Of a stretch of 34,376 bases of DNA, positions 7,616 to 13,887 are shown one piece after another. How positions within the stretch are numbered: position 1 is the first letter of the stretch; every line of letters begins with the position of its first letter. The notes under the pieces are model-generated. The model was not told where the DNA came from. It saw nothing but the letters and a program-made list of their open reading frames with translations, and did not search any database. Source of the DNA: Faecalibacterium sp. UBA1762 (GTDB lineage: Bacteria > Bacillota > Clostridia > Oscillospirales > Ruminococcaceae); assembly GCA_002314755.1 (NCBI GenBank), contig DCHC01000040.1, forward strand, positions 1-34,376. Reading direction: 5' to 3'. Position numbers and translations under genes: made by a program.

Positions 7616-9370
7616 CTACTGTTTTTCTTTTCGTAACTGTTCCAGATATTCGTTCAGAGCATTGTCATCCATATTGCTGACACGCTGATCAGTTGGTACG
7701 GCACTATGAAGTCTGGAAATATAGAAATCCACATCCTGCGGGGTGTGCGGCAGATCATGATTCTGCGCAAGCACCCGTGAAAGTGCCGTAACCAGCGTCT
7801 CGTCCAGATGCTGCGCCAAAATGGATAGATCCACCCGTTCTCCTGCCAACCGGTGATCCCTCAAAACAGGGTAGATTGCCTGCATCTGACCATCCACAAA
7901 GGTATGATTCTCCAGAGCCTGCACAATAGACTGCAGTGGGCCGGCCCCTGTTGCAAGCAGGGTGATCAGCTGATGCTCGCTATAGGCCACCCCTAAGGCC
8001 TTGGGTCCAACGCCGTACGGCAGCTTGATCTGTCCGGAAACCCCCTCCTCCAGCAGTTGCTGTTCCCGACGGCGACGATCGTACCGTTCCTGTGAACGTC
8101 TGGCGGCTTGAATCTGGGTAAGAACGGCATTGCGTGCCACACCGGTTTCCTCCGCAATATGACCGCCGTACACTTCCTGTTCGGTAGGATTTGCCTTTCT
8201 GGCCAAAAACTCACACGCCTTGCGCAAATAGATCGTGCGATCTCCCGGTCGGGTCAGATCGAAGCCATCCTTCAACTTTTTCAGCTCATACTCAAGCGTA
8301 TTGCTGGAGCCATCTAACAGCATCCTAAAGGATTCCGCCCCATACTTTTTGATATATTCATCCGGGTCTTTTGCCCGCTCCAGCGGAATGGTCAAAACAG
8401 TCAGCTTGACCGGAGAGCCCTGAAAAAGCTGTATCGCGCGGGCAGTCGCCTTCTGTCCTGCCTCGTCGGCGTCGTAGCACAGCACCACCTCGTCAGCATA
8501 TTCCCCTATCAGCTTGATGTGTTCCGGTGTCAACGCCGTGCCACATCCTGCTACTGCGGTTGTAAAACCCGCCTGGTGCATAGACATTACATCCATATAT
8601 CCTTCACAGACAATATACCGGCGGTCACTGCTTTTTTTGGCGCGGTTCAATGCAAAAAAAGTGCGGCTCTTTTTATAGACGGCTGTTTCCGGGCTATTGA
8701 TATACTTAGGCTTGGAATTATCCATAACGCGTCCGCCAAACGCGATCACATTCCCCCGCAGATCAAAGATAGGGGTCATCACCCGGTTGCGGAACACATC
8801 AAAGATGTTTCCTTTCTCACTGCGGGATACCACCCTGGCCTCCAAAAGCTGCTCATCGGTATATCCTAAACTGCGCAGGTGATCCCGAAGAGCGTGAAAA
8901 GAATCCGGCGCATAGCCCAGCCCAAAGCTTTTGATTGTTGCCGGGGTTAGACCGCGGCCCAGCCAATAGGCGCGGGCTGACCGCCCGCTTTCTCCGATCA
9001 GCTGATTGTAGAAAAAACGCGCAGCCTCTTTATTGATCTGTAGTATTCTGCGACGTGATTCCCCTGCCCGGTCATCCTCCTCCGGCAGGGTCATACCGAC
9101 GCGGGCGGCAAGCAGCTTGACTGCTTCCACATAGTCGATATTATTTATTTTTTTTGCAAAGGTAATGATATCGCCGCCCACCCCGCAGCCAAAGCAATAA
9201 AAACTCTGGTTATCCGGATAGACATTGAAGGAAGGTGTTTTTTCGTTGTGAAAAGGACACAGTCCAATGCAGGTACGCCCCCGTCGGCGGAGCTGAACAT
9301 AGCTGCCCACAAAATCCACAATATCATTACGGGCTGTCAGCTCTTCGATATATTGCTGCGGAATAGCCAC
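7616..9370 (-). CDS. dnaG: DNA primase
   Basis: The 584-residue primase makes RNA primers for replication and works with the replicative helicase. The N-terminal CHC2 zinc finger has Cys38, His41, Cys59 and Cys62. The catalytic TOPRIM core has Glu256 (in CEGYMD) and the Asp300-x-Asp302 pair (CYDADEAGQ). The C-terminal part, from about residue 430, is the less conserved helicase-binding region. The start codon is GTG at 9370, placed 11 nt after a strong AGGAGG; the family start MAIPQQYIEELTARNDIVD supports it. It is the first gene of dnaG-rpoD, with a likely promoter about 55-85 bp upstream. Confidence 0.97.
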   Translation of the reverse strand: MAIPQQYIEELTARNDIVDFVGSYVQLRRRGRTCIGLCPFHNEKTPSFNVYPDNQSFYCFGCGVGGDIITFAKKINNIDYVEAVKLLAARVGMTLPEEDDRAGESRRRILQINKEAARFFYNQLIGESGRSARAYWLGRGLTPATIKSFGLGYAPDSFHALRDHLRSLGYTDEQLLEARVVSRSEKGNIFDVFRNRVMTPIFDLRGNVIAFGGRVMDNSKPKYINSPETAVYKKSRTFFALNRAKKSSDRRYIVCEGYMDVMSMHQAGFTTAVAGCGTALTPEHIKLIGEYADEVVLCYDADEAGQKATARAIQLFQGSPVKLTVLTIPLERAKDPDEYIKKYGAESFRMLLDGSSNTLEYELKKLKDGFDLTRPGDRTIYLRKACEFLARKANPTEQEVYGGHIAEETGVARNAVLTQIQAARRSQERYDRRRREQQLLEEGVSGQIKLPYGVGPKALGVAYSEHQLITLLATGAGPLQSIVQALENHTFVDGQMQAIYPVLRDHRLAGERVDLSILAQHLDETLVTALSRVLAQNHDLPHTPQDVDFYISRLHSAVPTDQRVSNMDDNALNEYLEQLRKEKQ

Positions 9371-9425
9371 TGCTCTGCCCCCCTCCTGTGATAAGTCCGT
9401 CTATGCTTTTACCAGGAACTATCCC

Positions 9426-9455
9426 TTTATACTATTATACGCTAAATATTGTAAA
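9426..9455 (-). promoter_or_regulatory. Possible promoter for dnaG-rpoD
   Basis: TTTACA (9450-9455) and TATAAA (9426-9431) are 18 bp apart on the minus strand. A second TATAAT lies in the spacer but has no matching upstream hexamer. The rest of this intergenic region is A/T rich with only the terminator of the upstream unit. Confidence 0.5.
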
Positions 9456-9560
9456 AACCCTTTTTTCTTTTGCCATTTTTTTGCGATTTTAAAAAACGGT
9501 CCCTTTTCTGTATTATTTTGACCAAAACTATTGCCACGCGCCGTACAAAAACAGTGAAAA

Positions 9561-9590
9561 GAGGCAGACGCCCTTCCGGGTATCTGCCTC
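9561..9590 (-). terminator. Terminator after the efp / zinc-ribbon gene pair
   Basis: Arms GAGGCAGA (9561-9568) and TCTGCCTC (9583-9590) pair, with further C/G pairs inside. On the minus strand the stem is followed by TTTTC and a second T-run, as expected for factor-independent termination of the upstream gene. Confidence 0.75.
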
Positions 9591-9614
9591 CTGCCAAATT
9601 GTACTTAGTAAAAA

Positions 9615-10037
9615 TTATTCTTCCTCGGAATCCTCGTCCTCAAACTCAGCTTCCCATTTTACACCGCACTTGGGGCAGTTCAGTTCATCGCCGCTAAGCT
9701 CCTCAGCAGTCAGATAAGCGACCTCACCACACTGGGGACAGGTGATCTCGTAGACATCGTCATCCCCACCGCAACCTTCGCAGCAGCCGTCGCAACCGTC
9801 CTCATCCTCGTCCTCAGCATCAAAGACGAAATCCTCCACATCGGTCAGATCCTCGTCGATGGCATCCAGCTCGTCATAAATCTGTTCCACATTGTCTGCC
9901 AAATCACTGACAGCATTGCTCAGATCGCTGACTAAATCCAACAGAGCGGCAATCACTTTGCCTTCCTTTGTGGTGGTATCAAAATCCATACCCTCAACCA
10001 GGCCATGGATAAAAGATGCTTTTTCAGTCAGATTCAT
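9615..10037 (-). CDS. Acidic Cys-rich zinc-ribbon protein, CD1247 N-terminal-domain type
   Basis: A 140-residue protein of unknown function. Residues 1-70 are helical and match my memory of the clostridial CD1247 N-terminal domain (KASFIHGLVEGMDFDTTTKEGKVIAALLDLV). Residues 66-94 are extremely acidic and contain a CDGCCEGCGG cluster (Cys82, 85, 86, 89). The C-terminal part is a zinc ribbon with Cys100, Cys103, Cys121 and Cys124 (CPQCG...CPKCG), then another acidic tail. This suggests metal binding and possibly interaction with a basic partner such as ribosome or nucleic-acid-binding proteins, but the function is not known. The ATG at 10037 has AAGGAAG about 8 nt upstream. It follows efp by 39 nt and is closed by a terminator, so it is probably co-expressed with the elongation factor. 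Confidence 0.8.
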   Translation of the reverse strand: MNLTEKASFIHGLVEGMDFDTTTKEGKVIAALLDLVSDLSNAVSDLADNVEQIYDELDAIDEDLTDVEDFVFDAEDEDEDGCDGCCEGCGGDDDVYEITCPQCGEVAYLTAEELSGDELNCPKCGVKWEAEFEDEDSEEE

Positions 10038-10076
10038 ACTGAATACTTCCTTTCTGTGTCATATCGGTCAGAACAA

Positions 10077-10634
10077 TCAGGCACGCTCCATGTACTCGCA
10101 GGTACGGGTATCAATGCGGATAGCATCACCCTCGTTAATGAACAGGGGGACACGAACCTCTGCACCGGTCTCAACGGTAGCGGGTTTCAAGGTGTTGGTA
10201 GCGGTATTGCCGCGGACACCCGGCTCGGTAGCGGTGACGGTCAGCACAATAAAGGTGGGAATCTCAACGCTGAAAACCTTGCCCTTGTAGCTCAGCAGCT
10301 TGCAGATCTCGTTCTCCTTGCAGAACTTGAAGTTTTCAGGCACATCGCTGGCATTGACCGGAATATCATCAAAGGTCTCGTTGTCCATAAAATGGTACAG
10401 ATCCTCATCGGCGTAGCTATAGGTAACCTCTTTACGCTCGATAACTGCCTGGGGGAACTTGGCAGTGGGGTTGTAGCTGGTCTCGGTGACGGCGCCGGTG
10501 ATCACGTTCTTGGTCTTGGTACGAACAAAAGCTGCGCCTTTGCCGGGCTTAACATGCTGGAACTCGACGACCTGCAGAACCTTGCCGTCCTCTTCAAAGG
10601 TAACGCCGTTACGGAACTCGCCTGCTGTAATCAT
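10077..10634 (-). CDS. efp: Elongation factor P
   Basis: Its 185 residues are the standard length. EF-P enters the ribosome between the E and P sites and relieves stalling at consecutive prolines. The N-terminal KOW-like domain contains the loop HVKPGKGAAF with Lys32 at the tip, the residue that is modified in Firmicutes EF-P; the C-terminal OB domains end in GDAIRIDTRTCEYMERA, a typical family end. The ATG at 10634 has AAGGAG at good distance. No EF-P-modifying enzyme gene is recognisable nearby. A proline-peptidase gene (10846-11913) lies upstream on the same strand, a common neighbour of efp, with an internal promoter between them. Confidence 0.98.
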   Translation of the reverse strand: MITAGEFRNGVTFEEDGKVLQVVEFQHVKPGKGAAFVRTKTKNVITGAVTETSYNPTAKFPQAVIERKEVTYSYADEDLYHFMDNETFDDIPVNASDVPENFKFCKENEICKLLSYKGKVFSVEIPTFIVLTVTATEPGVRGNTATNTLKPATVETGAEVRVPLFINEGDAIRIDTRTCEYMERA

Positions 10635-10687
10635 ACAATAATATCTCCTTACACACTTAAATTATTCATTTTAAAACGACCCTATCT

Positions 10688-10716
10688 ATTTTACACATTT
10701 CAGCAATAAAAAGCAA
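10688..10716 (-). promoter_or_regulatory. Probable efp promoter
   Basis: TTGCTT (10711-10716), 17 bp, TAAAAT (10688-10693) on the minus strand, about 55 nt upstream of efp. No convincing terminator separates it from the peptidase gene before it; a 5-bp ACCGC/GCGGT stem near 10780-10800 lacks a U-tract. Confidence 0.55.
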
Positions 10717-10845
10717 TAGTTAAAATACAGTTTCTGCCGTTTTTTCCATATTTTTTTACTGAAAATGCCTTTTCACCGCCATTTAGCGGTTTCCCGGCAA
10801 AACCCTTCGTTCTGTTCTTGCGTATCAAGCAGTTGATTGCAATCT

Positions 10846-11913
10846 TTACAGGATGATCAGCTCCTTCGGGCTATTGCCGGGGATGACAATACCGTTTTCC
10901 TGCACCAGTACCGTATCCTCAATGCGCACGCCGAACTTTCCGGCAAGGTAAATACCCGGTTCAATGGTCATAATGGTTCCGGCCTGTACCACCGCCTCGC
11001 TCTTCATGGAATAGCCGGGCTTTTCGTGAATTTCCAGACCCAAAGAGTGTCCCAGACCGTGTCCGAAGCAGCCCTCATACCCTGCCTGATAGATAATATC
11101 CCGAGCAATTTTATCCACCTCTTTTCCGACCTGACCCGCTTTGGCAGCCGCACAGCAGGCGAGCTGCGCTTTCAGAACTGTATCGTAAACATTTTTCATC
11201 TCCTCAGTAACACTGTCCACAGCAACGGTGCGGGTCATATCCAAACAGTAGCCGTTATAGTTCGCGCCGTAATCCATGGTGATAAAATCACCTTTTTTCA
11301 CCTTTTCCTCCCCCGGCACACCGTGAGGCATACTGGTTTTTGCGCCGGTGATCAAAATGGTTTCAAAAGCCATGCGGGCTGCACCGTTTTTACGCATAAA
11401 ATATTCCAGCTCAGCAGCCAGCTCCCGTTCGGTTCGGCCCGGCTCAATCCGTTCCAGAATATAGGTAAACGCCGCGTCAGTAATGGATTGCGCAGTGCAG
11501 ATATCCTTCCACTCGCTCTCCTCCTTTATACAGCGACAGCCTTGGATCGCATCTGTGAGGGTGTCCCCGGTCACCAGCTCCACACCGGCAAGCTCCTTTT
11601 GCCAAAGGGTGTACCCGGCAAGAGAAAGTGTGTTCTCAACCATCAGCCGCTTCGCGCCGTGCTTTGCTAACAGCTCCCGCAGCTGCTGGGGGCGGTTGGT
11701 CTCCAACTCCACCTTTGCGTCCTTTACATCCCGGTTTGCAACTTCAATATAGCGGGAGTCTATGATATAATAGCTGGCTTCCGGGAAAATCAGCAGCACG
11801 CCGGCATCTCCGGCGTCAAACTGCAGCAGATAATGGCGGCTGATATCGTCTGTCACCAATGCGGCGGTAAAATCCTGGGGCAAACGGCTACGCAATTTTG
11901 CAATACGATCCAT
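10846..11913 (-). CDS. Xaa-Pro aminopeptidase-like M24 family metallopeptidase
   Basis: A 355-residue creatinase/aminopeptidase-fold enzyme likely to remove the N-terminal residue from peptides with proline at position 2. The N-terminal third is the creatinase-like domain (DDISRHYLLQFDAGDAGVLL). The catalytic domain has the M24 metal-site segments: MDYGANYNGYCLDMTRT with two Asp ligands, GHGLGHSLGLEIHE with the His, EPGIY and the final VRIEDTV Glu. The ATG at 11913 was chosen because AGGAGG stands 8 nt before it; the longer frame would start at an ATG (11931) that lies within the ribosome-site region and adds only six residues. The gene follows the TIM-barrel gene and precedes efp. Confidence 0.93.
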   Translation of the reverse strand: MDRIAKLRSRLPQDFTAALVTDDISRHYLLQFDAGDAGVLLIFPEASYYIIDSRYIEVANRDVKDAKVELETNRPQQLRELLAKHGAKRLMVENTLSLAGYTLWQKELAGVELVTGDTLTDAIQGCRCIKEESEWKDICTAQSITDAAFTYILERIEPGRTERELAAELEYFMRKNGAARMAFETILITGAKTSMPHGVPGEEKVKKGDFITMDYGANYNGYCLDMTRTVAVDSVTEEMKNVYDTVLKAQLACCAAAKAGQVGKEVDKIARDIIYQAGYEGCFGHGLGHSLGLEIHEKPGYSMKSEAVVQAGTIMTIEPGIYLAGKFGVRIEDTVLVQENGIVIPGNSPKELIIL

Positions 11914-12025
11914 TTTACTTTCCTCCTGCATCCTTTTTTGTTATGCAGACAAAACGGTAATATGTTTTGCCCGCTGAATGATATGATGTATGACTGCCTA
12001 TGTTTTAAATGCGCCGAAATCCATA

Positions 12026-12883
12026 TCACCCCAATGCGCAGTAATATGTACGCATAGCGGCCGCGTCCTCGCTTTGGGTACCGGCGCTTTCGCAGATAAT
12101 AGTGGGTGCCAGGCCCCGTTCATAAAGCAGCTCCATCAGCGGTTCAAACCGCGGACCGTAAACAGTATCCTCAAAGGTCAGATGTTGCTTTTCCCCCCCG
12201 GCGGTGTACTCAATTTTAGAAAAATGCGCATGAAACCGGGCGGCACGATCATCCTGTAGCCGATCGGCCATCTTATCCAATATCTCTGCAAAATCCGCTT
12301 TTGTAGTTACTCCGCCCAACGTCCGTGCGTTTAAATGTCCAAAATCTATACAGGGAGTAATACGCGGATCAACCTTGCATAACGCCAGCACCTCGTCCAG
12401 CGTTCCCAACTGATTTATTTTGCCCATTGTCTCCGGGCACAGGGTCATATCACTGTAGCCGCCTTCATCCATGGCGTCCACAAAAAGTCGCATGGTATCA
12501 AGTGCCAAGGCCAGCGCAGACTCCCGGCTTTGTTTACCGCAGCTGCCGGAATGAAAGATAATGCGTTTGCCACCCAGTGCCCGCAGTGCAGCGGCGCTTT
12601 CCATGATATACCGCACGCTGCCGATGCGCTTTTCCTCTTCCAGTGAGCTCATGGAGATATAGTAGGGGGCATGCAGACTGTAAACCACCGGCCACCTTCC
12701 GGCATTGGTTTTCATTTTTTCCAATGTCTGCGCATTGGTACGTACCCCTCTGCCGCACTGGTACTCATATGCGTCCAGCGAAAAATGGGACAGGTACTCC
12801 GGCACACTTGCCAGGCCTTTGTATCCCATCTCTTCAAAACTGACAGCGCAGCCAGCCGGGCCAAACAGTGCCCTGTCACTCAT
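12026..12883 (-). CDS. Endonuclease-IV-like TIM-barrel protein (AP endonuclease family 2 / xylose-isomerase-like)
   Basis: A 285-residue protein with the metal ligands of the endonuclease IV fold in order: His71 (SLHAPYY), His111 (IIFHSGS), Glu151 (CPETMGK), Asp180 and His183 (CIDFGHLNAR), His218 or His220 (FHAHFSK), His234 and Glu265 (ICESAG). The Asp that usually accompanies the late His (D-x-H) is not obvious (EKQHL), so one metal site may differ from E. coli Nfo. It may cleave abasic sites in DNA, but the family also includes sugar isomerases; the near-complete ligand set favours the nuclease. The ATG at 12883 has GGAGGA eight bases upstream; a longer frame to 13045 would only run into yqeG. 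It overlaps the end of yqeG by 8 bp, suggesting coupled translation. Confidence 0.82.
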   Translation of the reverse strand: MSDRALFGPAGCAVSFEEMGYKGLASVPEYLSHFSLDAYEYQCGRGVRTNAQTLEKMKTNAGRWPVVYSLHAPYYISMSSLEEEKRIGSVRYIMESAAALRALGGKRIIFHSGSCGKQSRESALALALDTMRLFVDAMDEGGYSDMTLCPETMGKINQLGTLDEVLALCKVDPRITPCIDFGHLNARTLGGVTTKADFAEILDKMADRLQDDRAARFHAHFSKIEYTAGGEKQHLTFEDTVYGPRFEPLMELLYERGLAPTIICESAGTQSEDAAAMRTYYCALG

Positions 12884-13394
12884 AATAACATCCTCCGTGT
12901 TTCTGATAACTGTGTATAAAAGGTTTTTCCAGTTTCCGTTTAAACAGGATAAACCACTTGATATCCGGAGCCATGGGTTCCACCCGGATAGCGTGAATTC
13001 CATACAACCTGGCGCCCAGCACATCGGTAAACAGCTGATCGCCAATCAGTGCCATCTGCTCTTTGGGAACGCCAAGCAACGCCTGTGCTCTTTTAAAACC
13101 TGAGCGGGCAGGCTTTTTAGCCTTGCTGACCCACTGTACCCCTATTTTTTCAGCAAAAGGCGCTACCCGTTCCTCCCCGTTGTTGCTGCTGACCGCAAAC
13201 CGGATACCCTCCGCCTTGCGTTGCACCAGCCACTGCTCCACAGCAGGTGAAAGATGTTGACTGTCATGGGCGGTCAGCGTATTGTCAATGTCCAGTACAA
13301 TGGCACGGATATTATGCTGCTGCAGGTACTGGGGCGTAACCGAGGTGATCCGGTGAAAAACCGCATCAGGCCAAAAAACAGAATAAAAAGACAT
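12876..13394 (-). CDS. YqeG family HAD-type phosphatase
   Basis: A 172-residue haloacid-dehalogenase-fold protein. Motif I is VLDIDNTLTAH with nucleophile Asp35 and acid Asp37, motif II is AVSSNN, a lysine in KAKKP follows, and motif IV is GDQLFTDVLGA, so the active site looks complete. YqeG proteins are a Firmicutes HAD group; related enzymes dephosphorylate phosphatidylglycerophosphate, but I cannot assign that here from sequence alone. The ATG at 13394 has GGAGAG about 7 nt upstream. No strong promoter is seen between it and the rpsU terminator; the endonuclease-IV-like gene overlaps its end. Confidence 0.9.
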   Translation of the reverse strand: MSFYSVFWPDAVFHRITSVTPQYLQQHNIRAIVLDIDNTLTAHDSQHLSPAVEQWLVQRKAEGIRFAVSSNNGEERVAPFAEKIGVQWVSKAKKPARSGFKRAQALLGVPKEQMALIGDQLFTDVLGARLYGIHAIRVEPMAPDIKWFILFKRKLEKPFIHSYQKHGGCYYE

Positions 13395-13471
13395 GTCACT
13401 ACTCTCCGGCTAAGAAAAAATCAGCTTAAACATTTTTACTGTCTGTTACAGGGAAACTAACAAAAGGATAG

Positions 13472-13500
13472 AAAAAAGGCGGGCCATGACGACCCGCCTT
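13472..13500 (-). terminator. Terminator of rpsU
   Basis: Arms AAGGCGGG (13476-13483) and CCCGCCTT (13493-13500) with a 9-nt loop. On the minus strand the stem is followed by a run of T, placing it 32 bp after the rpsU stop. It isolates rpsU from yqeG. Confidence 0.88.
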
Positions 13501-13531
13501 CGTTTGCGTTGGATACTACCAACCCCGCCGC

Positions 13532-13708
13532 TTACTTAAACTTACGCTTGCGGGCAGCCTCGGACTTCTTCTTGCGCTTTACGGAAGGTTTCTCGTAATG
13601 CTCGCGTTTGCGAACCTCGGCAAGAACTCCGGAGCGGGCGCAGGAACGCTTAAAACGACGCAGCGCGCTGTCCAGAGATTCGTTATCCTTAACTCTGATT
13701 TCCGACAT
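13532..13708 (-). CDS. rpsU: Ribosomal protein S21
   Basis: A 58-residue, very basic protein, MSEIRVKDNESLDSALRRFK then a CARSG segment and an Arg/Lys-rich end KRKKKSEAARKRKFK, the standard S21 of Firmicutes. It sits on the small subunit platform near the 3' end of 16S rRNA. It is short, so it was found by direct translation of the minus strand between the leuS end and the yqeG start. The ATG at 13708 follows a GGGAGGG ribosome site 6 nt upstream. It has its own consensus promoter and terminator and is therefore a single-gene unit. Confidence 0.97.
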   Translation of the reverse strand: MSEIRVKDNESLDSALRRFKRSCARSGVLAEVRKREHYEKPSVKRKKKSEAARKRKFK

Positions 13709-13772
13709 CTATATCCCTCCCTTAATAGGAGTTTCTTGTAGCACAGATAGTCCTGCACATTACAACATAAAG

Positions 13773-13801
13773 ATTATACCCTATTTTTGTCCCAATGTCA
13801 A
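13773..13801 (-). promoter_or_regulatory. Consensus sigma-A promoter for rpsU
   Basis: TTGACA (13796-13801), 17 bp, TATAAT (13773-13778) on the minus strand, a perfect vegetative promoter about 65 nt upstream of rpsU. Confidence 0.85.
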
Positions 13802-13837
13802 CTGCAAATTTTGTTTTTTGTAAGAAAGTTTGCAGTT
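13800..13837. repeat. 9-bp inverted repeat abutting the rpsU -35 element
   Basis: AACTGCAAA (13800-13808) and TTTGCAGTT (13829-13837) form a perfect inverted repeat with a 20-nt T/A-rich loop. One arm touches the TTGACA of the rpsU promoter. It could be the weak end of the leuS transcript, although on that strand no U-tract follows, or an operator. On the plus strand it is followed by T5. Confidence 0.55.
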
Positions 13838-13887
13838 TTTCCCAAATCACTTTCTGTTCGCATTGCAGCAGTGGTAAAAGATACCGC

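Noticed and set aside
12884..13045. N-terminal extension of the endonuclease-IV-like protein by 54 residues
   Set aside because: It would overlap yqeG in another frame, does not resemble the family, and a good ribosome site precedes the ATG at 12883.
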